DNA from: Sambucus nigra
Lineage: Eukaryota; Streptophyta; Magnoliopsida; Dipsacales; Adoxaceae
Direction: 5' to 3'
DNA: 64,000 bases
Assembly (NCBI GenBank): GCA_949130495.1
Contig: OX422215.1
Location: 531,633,755-531,697,754 of the forward strand
Shown here piece by piece: positions 34,831 to 46,267 of the stretch (positions are counted from its first letter, which is position 1; each line of letters opens with the position of its first letter). Below the pieces are notes generated by a model that searched no databases, was not told the origin of the DNA, and saw nothing but the letters and a program-made list of their open reading frames with translations. The position numbers and the translations under genes are program-made.

Positions 34831-35264
34831 GGGGGGGGGGGTAATGAAGATTTTATGTTTTGTTATTAACTCTGACTTTGGGGTTTTGGCTCAAAAGAAA
34901 GTTTCAATGTCAATTTTTCTAAATACTCACTAAACGCAATGTTGAGGCGGAATCATGTGTTCGGGTTAGTGGGCAGCAAAGGGATCGTGGGAGACTTAGG
35001 GTTTTCCTCCATGGCAAATGGTTCGGAGATGGTCGTGGAAAACTTTGAAGTCTATGTTGTAGGTTATCTCACAAAGGTGGAGATTTGTTGAAAATTTACG
35101 CAATTACGAGATTCATATTAATGGACTTTGCAATGTATACAAATTATGATGACTCTTTCTAGCATGAGACATATGAGAAGTTAGTGTGCTTTCTTAGTCT
35201 TTAAAGGCATGTTATTCAAGTTAACTAGACAACTAAAGGTACATAGTTTCTGGTGACCTTGGCT
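34831..35264. other. No recognisable feature besides the adjacent poly-G
   Basis: Non-coding between the copia remnant and the plastid segment, and probably part of the old copia internal region. No motif identified. Confidence 0.3.
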
Positions 35265-35632
35265 TCACATGTTTAAGAGGAGTTTTAATCCTTTTAGGCC
35301 TTGATAATTTCTCCTTATATAAGAGAATCCCAGCCATGAGTTTTGAAAGGAGGGTAGGATAGGGGTAGTCAAAATAAGAATACATGGGAGTTTGGAAGAA
35401 TAAAAATCTTTCAATTTATAAATTCTAATTCTTTTAAAAAAAATTGGAGTCCGGCCGTGAGGTCTGAATATTATGTATGAATCATAGTTCAAATATTTTT
35501 TAAACTATTTCATATATTCTGTGTTCCAGATACTAGAATAAATATCTGACGAAGTAGAGCCATCACTATTAAGATGACAAGCCCATTCTCTGTACTATCA
35601 ATAGGATCGATTATAACAAGTCACACACTCAT
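35265..35632 (-). pseudogene. petB: petB exon 1 and 5' part of its group II intron (plastid-derived)
   Basis: The complement of 35627-35632 is ATGAGT, the 6-nt first exon of petB. It is followed by GTGTGACTTGTTATAA, the group II intron 5' end. Intron sequence continues leftward (CTACTTCGTCAGATATTTATTC and the CACGGCCGGACTCC segment). The minus-strand open frame at 35265-35492 lies within the intron and is not a gene. Cytochrome b6 itself is absent. Confidence 0.8.
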
Positions 35633-35699
35633 ATTCTCAAAATACATAAACAAATAAATTTCGCAGTCAAACTGCCAAAATAGAGTTGTTCTTATCGAT

Positions 35700-35921
35700 C
35701 TAATTCATTGAAATTCCATCCAATAAAATGAAAGAATTATAAATCTCCAAAATAATAGATAGAAATATTGCAAATAGATCCATTGCAACACCCATCAAAT
35801 GAGTTGTTCCCCATCCAGGAGCTACTTTACCGTATTACGAATTCAATGGTTTCAATAAACTCCCTACATTAGCTCGTCCTAGACTAGATCTAGAACCGTT
35901 CTCAACAGTATGTGTAGCCAT
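35700..35921 (-). pseudogene. psbH: psbH pseudogene (plastid-derived)
   Basis: Full length: ATG at 35919-35921, TAG at 35700-35702, 73 codons, the normal size of the photosystem II 10-kDa phosphoprotein. [18 protein letters not shown] and [11 protein letters not shown] are diagnostic. A GAA-to-TAA change at 35835-35837 truncates it, and several other residues differ from the usual plastid protein. As nuclear DNA without a transit peptide it has no expected function. Confidence 0.93.
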
Positions 35922-36009
35922 AAATCCTATTGTGTTGACTTTGTATACCATTATGTTGTAAATAAACGATCTTAGCATAGATCCATTGTGCTCTTGAAAT
36001 TATATAATA

Positions 36010-36063
36010 ATGGAAACAACAACCTTAGTCGTCGTCTTTATATCTGGTTTACTTGTAAGTTTT
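36010..36063 (+). pseudogene. psbN: psbN 5' fragment (plastid-derived)
   Basis: METTTLVVVFISGLLVSF matches the N-terminal membrane segment of PsbN (normally 43 aa). The match stops abruptly at codon 18, where unrelated DNA begins. Confidence 0.88.
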
Positions 36064-36089
36064 TCTCACCCTTGTGTAGAATTTTTTTT

Positions 36090-36547
36090 GATTAAAACCC
36101 AATTTTGGGTATTATCTATTGAGAATTTTGGGTAGAAAATATTGAGAACTAATTTTGTGAGAGTCTTTCATTACTATAATTAATATTTATTTCGTGAGAG
36201 AGAAGGGATTTGTGTGTGAAGAAGAAATAAAAAGTTCTTTCAATTTGTAATCTTTTTCTTTATTTAGTGACCAGGATCATCATCACCATATATTTTGTAT
36301 TCTTTACTAATTTTTCTATGTTTCTTTATTTGAATTGACATTGTTAGTGTGATTGGTTTCTTGGTAACAAAAACAATAATCAATGCTCTTCCACGTAATA
36401 ATATGTTTGCTTGGTTTTGGTTTTGGTTTTTTGTTGGCTTTTGAAGAACAAATCAAATCGTCCAATCAACACAATACGAGGTTCATAGTTCCTTCACAAG
36501 TATAATTTTTGCAATTTGAAATAATATCAAAGAATATTTATAAGAGG
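36090..36547 (+). repeat. Probable right LTR of the old copia element
   Basis: 36110-36370 corresponds in order to 17175-17270 plus 18990-19150 (ATTGAGAATTTTGGG..., AACTAATTTTGTG, TTTGTAATCTTTTTC, GTATTCTTTACTAATTT). Exact borders cannot be fixed. It would close the old element that hosts the gypsy-type insertion and the plastid fragment. Confidence 0.45.
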
Positions 36548-38172
36548 TGTTGGGGTTGTATACTAAAAGTCATGGTTCACTAGTGAATTTTAGTATTTTT
36601 ATTTAATGAGAATCTTCACAAGTAATGTTTGCATCATATTATTTTATATATTATGCATATGTGTATTTTATTCTACACAGTAGATGATTTGGTGTGTAGG
36701 GTTCGACTTACACACAGAAGATCAGATCATCGGTCCTTGTAGAATATAAGTCTGGTTCACACTCTTAGATGGGGATGGACACACCATCAGTAGGGTTGTA
36801 GCACACTATTTTATAGTAGGTCTATCTTGATTACAGAAAACGGTATAGTTTCGACTTATTGTGCTAGTACACTTTGTGTGTATTGAACGGGACCAATTAG
36901 AGATAATTGTCTTTATACTGACTATATAAGATAATACACATCTCATGGTTATTATGAGTGCTTAAGTTCTTAATCCAAACATAATTGATGGACGCGTGCA
37001 TCAACTGTTCATTACTTTGACCTATGGGGTGAGTTTCATGTATGCATCAATAAGCTTGGTAGATTGGGTAATGTCGATTAGTGTAGGGTGAAAGTTAATT
37101 ATGAATGGAATCCACGTCTCAGTATAGAGATTGATGATACCCTCTTGATGTAGCTTATAAGTTTTGAATATGTCAAACCCGGCCGGCGGATTTAATTATC
37201 CGACATATCAAGTAAGTTAAGGGAACAGTCCCAAGGAATTTATAAGAGGTCGATTAAATATAATTGTCACTAATTTAATTTAATCGAGGGATTTATGTAA
37301 CCTTAACGTGGGGAGATTATTAAGCATTTAATAACGTGGAGCTCGGAATTATAATTTTGAGATAGTAGACTAGAGTGCAATTATTATTCTTTAGTGGAAT
37401 GAATAATAATTTATAGAATTATGGAATTAATTATAGAGTTTCATTAGGATTCCTAAATTCTGTAGGAAGATAGTCTTCTATTCTCCTAAGTAACCCCTTA
37501 TCTCCTAATAAGTGGGGCATTAATATAGATCATGAAAAATACCTAAAAAGGAGTAGTAGGGTCGTGATCATTGGTGCCCATACACTGATGACATGTATTA
37601 GCTTAAAGGAATAGCATGGAAGATCTTTATGTCTCTTTAAAAGCTCTCATATTATAAAATCGATTACGACTCAGAGAGTCAAAAAATACGAAAGTAGAAC
37701 CAAGGGTTCCTGACATATAGAGAAAGAGGCATAAGAAATTTCAAGTCATTTAGAGATCGTTTGATCTGTATACCTCACACATCTTTACGAAATTTCATTT
37801 ATCCAGAAAGATGCGCGACCCCTCATGATATCTACTTATTAGAGCCATAGCTTGAGAACCATTGATCAAATGGGGCTGAAATTTTTCCTACGGGTTTCAC
37901 AGGCCGAAAGACATAAAAAAATCGCTAAAGATCTTATTTTGAGGCTGTTACAATTTTTGAGAAAAATCATTTCGTTCTTTTGGGTGCCACGCCGTTAAAT
38001 TTACAACACGGATCAGTGTAACATGAAAGAGAGCAAATATCTACGGTTCAAGCCAGAAGGAACCACAATGGTATGAGATCTTGAATATCCTATGTAGATA
38101 CACCATGTGTAAATTTATTTTTCGAGCGATCTATAGGCGTTTTCAATAGACCCTTGGACTTCCGCTCCAACA
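36548..38172 (+). repeat. 5' LTR of the old copia element
   Basis: 1625 bp, TGTTGGGG...CTCCAACA, directly followed by ATTGGTATCAGAGCC. It matches 47942-49590 along its length with many small differences. Confidence 0.88.
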
Positions 38173-38174
38173 AT

Positions 38175-38187
38175 TGGTATCAGAGCC
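38175..38187 (+). promoter_or_regulatory. Primer-binding site, tRNA-iMet (old copia)
   Basis: TGGTATCAGAGCC begins two bases after the LTR end. Confidence 0.88.
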
Positions 38188-38457
38188 AAGTTGATACTGC
38201 GTATAGGTTGAATTCAGCCCTGTTGTCCAATTAAAATAATTGTATATGTGCATGGATGTTGGGTAGAATATATATTTATGCTAACTTTTATTTTGCAACG
38301 ATCTAATCCCACTATTATGGTCACGTATTTATATTTTTATTTTATGTGATTGGACCCCACGATGGTTTATTCGTGGTTATTTTTTTCTAAATTAATATAA
38401 TATTGATGTAGAATGTGAACTCGTTAATGGAGGCATAGGACATATGTAGTTTGTTAC

Positions 38458-38650
38458 TATTTTGATCGTGACTCTTGAGTTGAAGGATGACTATTAAGTT
38501 CAAGGATGACTCTTAAGTTGAAGGATGACTATTGAGTTTCAAGGATGACTCTTGGATTCAAGGATGACTCTTGAGTTCAAGAATGCCTCTTGAGTTCACT
38601 CTTGGGTTCAAGGATGACTCTTGAGTTCAAGGATGACTCTTGAGCTCTCA
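38458..38650. repeat. About 20-bp tandem repeat, TTGAGTTCAAGGATGACTC type
   Basis: Roughly nine imperfect units of AAGGATGACTCTTGAGTTC run head to tail, with one truncated unit (38600). They lie in the leader of the old copia element, between primer-binding site and gag. Confidence 0.85.
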
Positions 38651-40834
38651 ACATAATTGCATCTTGACCATAATAGTCGGGAATCCTTATTTAACTCAAT
38701 TTTTTTTTAATTTTGTTGATTTATGCCTATATTATTCATGTTTTAATTATTGGGTTATTAATATGTGTTAATGACCATTAGAATTATGGACAACATGGAA
38801 TACTGACTCGGCCTTAGATCATGATTTTCTTGGAAAATAATTTTTTGGGTGGTTCATTTTAAATTCATTAAATTTAATATTTATTACTCAAATTAAATTT
38901 ATTTTCCAGAATTATTTTAATTTAAAATAATTTTATTATTTTTGGACAATTAAAATAAGGAAATTAGTTATTTTAATTTGAAAAAACAAATTAGAAAATC
39001 CCATTATTTTAAATGGACAATTTAAAATTGAATAGTCTCCATGGTTATATGTTTAATGTTTTTTTTTAAATTAGTTTTTTTTTAATGTGTAATTAGAAAA
39101 TATAAATTAAATTTCCGAATTTATTTTGTGAATATATGGGAATTTAGAATTTATATTTATTACACATGTTTTGGACACGCGAAAATTTAGGCAACCGTAA
39201 ATTTTGACATGCGTGAGTTACCCAGTATTTTTTAAAACATGAAAATTAAAGTTCTCTTTTCACAACCCTCACAAAAAGTTTTAAATTACTAAGTGCGAGA
39301 GGGATTTGGTCACAAACAAATCCCACGATCTCCACGAACGGTTTGTAGGTTTTCAATAACGAGTAGGTCCTCTAAAGAGGAATACTAACTATTGTGGTAA
39401 CCACTGCACATTTCCGTAGGGATAATTTTGGGTTCATATTCATCTGGGCGGCCCCCAAAGAAGGAGTCTATGTTATATGAGATATTCTAAAATTAGTTGG
39501 TTCTATACACTTAGACACAAAATTATAGTAGGTTCTCCAAAGAGGAATGCTATGATTTTGTGGGACCAAAGTGTCAGGTATTAATTTTATTTGGCATAGT
39601 CTTTGCTTAGATGGTAAAATTAAAGGAATTAGCCTACATAATGTGATTATGTATAGTAGGATATCCAAAGAGGAATGTTATTCAAACGGTAATTGGGATG
39701 CTGACGAATTCTTTTAAAATGGTAGAGGGAACCAAATTTAAATTGAATTCAAAGTTAGTTGCTCGTCATAATATGTTCTTTATTATGTGATTCTCTAGTT
39801 TTAAATGGTAACTCCAATATCAAGTTATTTAATACTCAGTTTTATATACCTTCTGGTAATAATTAAAAGGATTGAATTAAAATTGGACATAGTGTTGATG
39901 ATAGAGAAATGCATATGTGTATTTTCTTAGTGTTGTCTTGAATAGTCACATTATAAGATTTCAGTACAAAAATATGGAATATAAGTGAAAAAGATTAATG
40001 ATATGACACAATATGACTTGTTCGTTAAGTTTGACATATTGTGACATTAGTATTAATCAATGTCTAGTTCCTATAATATGATGATTATCTCACATCTAAT
40101 GTTTGATAATTAGGGCATATAGTTAAGCAGATTTCCATTAATGACTTTAACGAAATATTAGTATGATTGATATAACCTTAGTTATAAGATCATGTTTTGA
40201 TGGTGATTTCTCATCTGAAAGAACTAGAAATCTAAAGAGGTGAAATTGACAGGGAAACCCACGTCGAATATCCTCCTCAACAAAAGGTTTTATCATGATA
40301 TTATATGAGTATTCAAGTTACTGAAATAATTTCACTTCTTAACCGAAATGTTGATAGAAGCTAAAGTCAAATCAGAAGCTATTAAGTTGGAATTCAGGCA
40401 GTGGCTAGGTTTTAAAGACAATTAGAGAATTACATATTCACCAGTGAATTCACTAAGAGCAGTCAAAATACTAGTAGAGTTAATATGCTTATCTTCTTTA
40501 AAAGAACAAAGTAGATATATTTTATTTGCAAAAAAGTTGAAAAATGTTTAATGGTTTGTTCTACGGTAACCTGGATTGTAGAAACATGAGCCCTTAATCA
40601 TTGGTTCCAGGAAACCAGTCCACTAGTGATAGGTGAATTTATCTACTACTAGGAATTTATAATTACGGTGGGAGGCGTGAGTCCCAATTTTTGATAACTA
40701 TATATTAATTTTAAATGATTTCTTATAAGTATGTAAGAATGAAGGAACTTTAGTTCAGCTTCTACTCTTTTTATGAAAGGATATTTGTTTTATTTTAATA
40801 AAACATGTGTGTTGTTAATGGTAATAAACAATAT
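38651..40834 (+). pseudogene. Leader, gag and protease remnant of the old copia element
   Basis: Mostly frame-broken. Three copies of a GTAGGTTCTCCAAAGAGGAAT word lie at about 39363, 39529 and 39656. At about 40568-40640 the sequence reads TWIVET, then (after a stop) ALNH and a frame-shifted FQETSPLV. This recalls the copia protease segment WILDTGATNH...SLQGFQET, and the normal DTG motif is changed. The SIRE-like element begins at 40835. Confidence 0.55.
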
Positions 40835-42097
40835 TCTAAGGACATAAATTTCCAATTGAGTCCCTGTATTGTTTTGACTTAATTCCGTGAACAAAACTGT
40901 GTTTGTAATATGCCATAGGGAGATGTTTATTTTGTCACGATCCCACTTGGTCTATGACGTATTGAAGAAATTTAAAGACGTTGCGGCAAAGCTTCAAAGA
41001 ATTAAATCATGCCGATATTTAATTGGTGCAAGTTTATTCATCTTCAAAGTTAATCGCATTCCGAGATCACTCGGGTATAAATGCGTATAATTAATGGTGC
41101 TCGGAATCATTTTTATAAAAGATAAGGATGTATTTTTATAAAGAAAAATATTTTAAAATGTATTTAAAAGTGTTTTAAGTGTTTACACTACATTTTGTTA
41201 TGATATACTCGAAATAGAGTTTGACTTATTTGGATCTCCTTTAAGAGAGACGTTTTGATCTAAAAGTCAAAAAGTCAAACTTCCACGTCAGCTCCTTCAA
41301 ACGACTTAGGGATCTCACTTGAATGAGATGCCTATGTCGCGCAAACAACATGGAATTATCGTTCGAACGACACATATTTTGAGGCGGCACTAAATTTTTA
41401 TTTAAAGCGTGTTTCTATCAAAGTTTCGTAATTGTGCATTCTGGAAAACTTTTTACAAACCAGAAACTTGTTTGCACATGTTTTTTAAGGTTTACAAAGC
41501 ATAAAAACATCCTTAGAGTTTGCAAAGATATGAGTTATCATTCTTATATGTTTTAGTGATCTTGCTGCACCAAGAAGTGAGTTCTATCATTTTAAACATG
41601 AAAGGGTTTTGCAGTGAAAAAAAGAGAAGGACTTCTTGTTCGACATCGTAGACGAATCAAAGCCAATCGGTGGACACCGAGACATACGTGGATGCGTGTG
41701 TTGTGGATAGGTATCGTGGAAGACGAAATTTCTGTGTGGGCACTATTGAAGAACAGTAGAAGATCAGAAGGAGCGTCAAGACCCGTGGGGATCGAGTCTT
41801 AGTGTAAGGCTAATCTGTCTTTGTAAAACCCTTGTCTGGCTTGGGCCATCCGAGGTTGTTTTCCCGTTTTGTGTTTTTTTCTCGTACATCCGGCGTTGTG
41901 AGTATTCTTTACTTTACTTTAATTTACTTTACTTTACTTACTTTAATCACTAGATGCATGTTTAGGATTAATCAAGATAAAATTGGTTTAAAGTAAGAAT
42001 TGGGTTTTCACAACTTGGTTTGGTGCATAATTAAAAGTTGGATAATTTTCGGAGAAAATTGCTTTTGTTTAAAAACACACATATTGGGCACTCTTCA
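40835..42097 (+). repeat. 5' LTR of the SIRE-like element
   Basis: 1263 bp. It starts TCTAAGGAC (TG mutated to TC) and ends CTCTTCA. It holds the TTCGAA-type motif series (about 41287-41375). Confidence 0.9.
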
Positions 42098-42100
42098 AAT

Positions 42101-42112
42101 TGGTATCAGATC
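42101..42112 (+). promoter_or_regulatory. Primer-binding site (SIRE-like element)
   Basis: TGGTATCAGATC lies three bases after the LTR. It resembles the iMet site with one change (GAGC to GATC). Confidence 0.85.
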
Positions 42113-42146
42113 TAGAAAACATAATTTATTTGTTTTGTGATCCCGT

Positions 42147-43008
42147 GTGTTTATTTATCTCTCCTGTGTTTTTTTTCTCTCGACGGATTCTCTAAGCTTT
42201 GACGATTTACATCGTTTGAATTTAAAGTTTGCAAAACGTGTTGAAGTTTTGGAGAAAGAAAATTATGGTTTCAAAAATAGAATTGAATATTTGCAAAATT
42301 TCCAAATTCAAAGAGATATTTGTCGTGAGCACTTTAGTTCCTTGTTTAAAGATTTTAATATATTAAAATTGGGCAAAAAGGAGAGTGATGATAGAGTCCT
42401 CGTTTTAAATAAAGTTAGAGGATTAAAAAAATTCTAGAGTTTGTGTCCTTGAGGAAAATAATTTGATTAATGATTTTGTGGCACAATAAAAGGCACTTAG
42501 GGGTAAGTTTGCTCACATTGAGGGGGAACTAAATAACCTTCTAGGGGTAATTGAAAATTTAAAGAAGGAGTCTCGAAAGTTTGAGGATTCTAATCGTTTT
42601 CTTGAGTCAAAAGTTTTGAAGTTAAAAAATGATTTAAATGACTCGAGCAGTGATGGTAGCGGCTTATCTTGTTCTAGTGTCTCGATTGTAAAAGTCAAAA
42701 CCATAATTTATTTTAGAGCATCAACCACATCCGAGGGTATTAGAAAAGGTCAACCTAAAGGTCCCGTTCCTCGTCATGTTTTCACATGTTCGTATTGTGG
42801 TAGGAAAGATCACCTTAGGAGTTTTTGTTTTGATCTTAGAAAATACCCTAGGAAGTTTAAACGTAGTGTCCCATTGGTACCCAAAACCTATTTTGTTAGG
42901 TATACACCTATTTGGGTTAGAAAATCAGTTTTGGAGATGCAAAATGCTTCGTTGGTTGATTCTCACATGCATGCACATGATTCATCTCTTGCTATTTCTT
43001 ATGGATAG
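42147..43008 (+). pseudogene. Gag C-terminal region: coiled coil plus zinc knuckle
   Basis: 42147-42437 codes for a helix rich in charged heptads (LNLKFAKRVEVLEKENYGF, RIEYLQNFQIQ). A shift in an A-run (about 42427-42433) moves to another frame, VLEENNLINDFVAQ, with one stop at 42487. The coiled coil continues through GELNNLLGVIENLKKES to a serine-rich stretch. The CCHC knuckle CSYCGRKDHLRSFC follows (about 42784-42825). The frame ends at 43006-43008 with no protease or later pol motif. SIRE-type Gag proteins share this coiled coil and knuckle order. Confidence 0.78.
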
Positions 43009-45034
43009 TAGCTTGCATATTTTATCATACGCTAGTTTTGCTTCATGATATATTTATCCTAGTATTATGACATGTTTATCTCTTTGTATTATATTTTTCA
43101 TTCGTTTGAGTCTTATTTGAAAAATACAAAAAGATTTTGTTTTTGAGAAATTTTTTGAAAAAGCTAAAAAGATTTTAGGTTTTTGTTTTTGAGTTTACAT
43201 GTTTGATGTGGCATATTGGTGTGCTTAGACCCCCCCCCCCCCCCCCCCATCATTTCATTATCCATGTGGCTAGGACATTTGGTCATTATTATCGACGCTT
43301 AGAATGATCTTAACCATTGTTTACATGGGGTTGTTTCAAAGTTGATATGCATTTTGATTCGACTTTGTATATATGCCAACATTGCACACATGCACGAGTT
43401 TATATAGATGTTTGACTTCTCTTGCATATTTGAATTTGGTGAGGCGTTCTTATCTCAATCTTGGCATCTATGCATAAGTAAACTTAAGGAGAAGTGTGCA
43501 TGTAAGAACCGTTTACCGTGAGGACTTAAATTGGTAACAATTATGAGTGATTTACGGGAAAGGGCTGCGAGAGTTTAAAATTAACTCATCGTGAAAGCCA
43601 CCGTTTAAAAGAGCCCAAAATAAAATGCAATATGCTAATAAAAGGGCCAAATTAGTTTAGTTCATTCCAAAGAAAATATGATAATATTGAGGGAGTTTGG
43701 ATGGATTAAAAATTTAAACGGGGTTGCACAACTAATCCTAATGTTGAAACATTACAATTTAACGCTATTGTTTGTAGAATCGTCAAAATTCTGGATTTGT
43801 GTGCATGTAGTATGCTTAGTTCATTAAGCTCACACTTTAATTGTCAAATGGCTATGATAAAGTTTGATGATTTATCGCTATAAATTAGAGCTTCTTGATC
43901 GTTTCGATGTGTTGGAATTGTGACTCATTTGTTGTAGTTTCACGCCTATTCATTCCATATCCATGTTTGAGCACATCGGTACAATGTTTGCATGTAACTC
44001 GCATTTTTAGTTTTTATGAGTTTTTGCGTTTTGTGTTAAAAGTCTACTGTTTTAACACTGTTTCGTTGCTGTCAGGCCCTTCCTGGAATTTTTTTGTGGA
44101 ATTTTTTTCACTGGGCAATATTATATAATATTTCTAGGAATCTGGGAAATTTTGGTTGGTCGCGAGAAGTCATTCAAGTGACATATCCATCTCGCGCGAA
44201 CGACACTTGTACTTCATTCGAGCAACATTCTTAACTCATTTGAGCGATGTCCCTGGCTCGTTCGAACAACATGATGTTTTGTTGCTTCTGATTAGTTTGT
44301 AGTCCTCTTGGTTAATTTGATATTTTTTTTGGTACGGCTGGAAGTGTTTCTGGACTAACTGGTTTATATGCAGGTTTTATTGGTTCTAAATTGGGTTTTT
44401 TCATATAGTCCGTTTATCACACCTGATTAGTTTGATATATCTTTTGTGTGATTCCTTAGTTTACTAGCTACTGATTATTCATCTCTTGATCATTTTTAGC
44501 TGGTTGTTGCATGGTTATCTAGCATTTTCGATTCTCAAATTGGTATCCAATTGATTTAAATTGGTATATTCTCATGCTAGATACTTTAATTGGTTTATCT
44601 TTTCATCGAATTGTCTATCTGAGACAAAAAAAAAGGGAGAGATGTATGTGATGTAGGGTAGAGCGTTTCTATTGATATCTGGATTTACATAGTGTTTGAT
44701 TATATTTCTTTCAAATTGGTATCAAATAATTGCTAACATGTTTCAAATGATTTGTTCCTATTATAAATATAAATTGGTATCATTTGTTCCTCCATACTTC
44801 ACTGGGTATTTGTTTGTCCGTTTCATGTCTGTAGTTATGCTTCAGCAATTCGATATTTCAAGTCTACATCACATTCAGACAGTTCATGCTTGCCGGTGCT
44901 ACATATACTAGTCTGTGTCCTGTATTTTTTATTTTGGGTTTATAGGATGAGATTTAGGCGTCATACGGCTTGACATCCTGGCTTAGGCATTTAACTGGTT
45001 TAGTTTTGTTTCGGAATAGTCAAAGGGGGAGATT
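43009..45034 (+). other. Non-coding interior of the SIRE-like element with repeated TTGGTATC words
   Basis: Two kilobases without pol. It contains a C-run (43230-43248) and a series of CGTTCGAACGAC-type words at 22-23-bp spacing (44170-44275). There are at least four AAATTGGTATC/A words (about 44537, 44559, 44714, 44773), which resemble the first eight bases of the primer-binding site. The same TTGGTATC words recur in the related remnant at 60376-61400. Confidence 0.7.
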
Positions 45035-46267
45035 TGTAAGGACATAAATTTCCAATTGAGACCCTGTATTATTTTGACTTAATTTCGTAAACAAAATTGT
45101 GTTTCTAATATGTCATAGGGAGATGTTTATTTTGTCACGATCCCACTTAGTCTATGACGTATTGAAAAAATTTGAATACGTTGCGGCAAAGCTTCAAAGA
45201 ATTAAATCATGCCGATGTTTAATTGGTGCAAGTTTATTTGTCTTCAAAGTTAATTGCATTCCGAGATCACTCAGGTATGAATGCGTATAATTAATGGTGC
45301 TCGGAATTGTTTTTATAAAAGATAAGGATGTATTTTTATAAAGAAAAATATTTTAAAATGTTTTTAAAAGTATTTTAAGTGTTTACACTACGTTTTATTC
45401 TGATATACTCGAAATAGAGTTTGACTTATTTGCATATCCTTTAAGAGAGACGTTTTGAACTAAAAGTCAAAAAGTCAAACTACGACGTCAGCTCGTTCAA
45501 ACGACTTAGGGATCTCGATCGAACGAGATGCCTATATCACGTGAACGACACGTATTTCGAGGCGGCACTAAATTGTTATTTAAAGCGTGTTTCTATCAGA
45601 GTTTCGTAAGTGTGCATTCTGAAAAACTGTTTACGAACCAGAAACTTGTTTGCACATGTTTTCTAAGGTTTACAAAACATAAAAACATCCTTAGAGTTTG
45701 CAAAGATCCGAGTTATCATTCTTATATGTTTTAGTGATCTTGCTTCACCAAGAAGTTTGTTCTATCCTTGAACATCAAAGGGTTTTACGGTGAAGAAAAT
45801 AGAAGGACTTCTTGTTCGACATCATAGATGAATCAAAGCCAATCGGTGGACACTGAGACATACGTGGACGCGTGTGTTGTGGACAGGTATCGTGGAAGAC
45901 GGAATTTCTGCGTGGACGCTATTGAAGAATGGTAGAAGATCAGAAGGAGCGTCAAGTCCCGTGGGGATCGAGTCTTAATATAAGGCTAATCTGTCTTTGT
46001 AAAACCATTGTTCATAATGATTGTCGGGCTTGGGCCGTCCGAGGTTATTTTCCCATTTTGGGATTTTTCCTCGTACATCCGGCGTTGTGGGTATTCTTTA
46101 CTTTACTTTCTTTAATCACTAGATGCATGTTTAGGATTAATCAAGATAAAATTGATTTAAAGTAAGAATTGGGTTTTTCACAACTTGGTTTGGTGCATAA
46201 TTAAAAGTTGGATAATTTTCGGAGAAAATTGGTTTTGTTTAAAAACACACATATTAGGCACTCTTCA
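45035..46267 (+). repeat. 3' LTR of the SIRE-like element
   Basis: 1233 bp, TGTAAGGAC...CTCTTCA, preceded by the purine tract. Collinear with 40835-42097. Confidence 0.92.

Larger units (their letters stand above)
35265..36063. other. Nuclear plastid DNA insertion (NUPT): petB intron - psbH - psbN
   Basis: About 800 bp collinear with the psbN-psbH-petB part of the plastid psbB operon. petB exon 1, its intron start and psbH are on the minus strand; psbN is on the plus strand, the native arrangement. The right end is sharp: psbN breaks off after codon 18 at about 36063. The left end, in the petB intron, is placed approximately. Many substitutions and a stop in psbH show the transfer is old. 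Confidence 0.9.
40835..46267 (+). mobile_element. SIRE/Maximus-like copia element, pol-less, TSD AATAT
   Basis: LTRs at 40835-42097 and 45035-46267 flank 2.9 kb of interior. The exact duplication AATAT lies at 40830-40834 and 46268-46272. The primer-binding site is TGGTATCAGATC (42101) and the purine tract is CAAAGGGGGAGATT (45021-45034). The only coding content is a damaged gag C-terminal part (coiled coil plus zinc knuckle). Pol is absent. Assignment to the SIRE/Maximus group rests on the TGTAAGGAC-type LTR, the CAAAGGGGGAG tract and the coiled-coil Gag, so it is an inference. It is nested in the old copia element. Confidence 0.9.

Noticed and set aside
36010..36063. A functional small photosystem gene (psbN)
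   Set aside because: Only 18 codons remain, next to a broken psbH and the petB intron in nuclear transposon-rich DNA. This is a plastid-derived fragment.
43229..43248. Long C-run (also near 22261, 30687, 30881 and 50447, with a G-run at 34827) as G-quadruplex regulators
   Set aside because: Single homopolymer runs in decayed repeats. Length may partly be a sequencing artefact, and there is no evidence of function.
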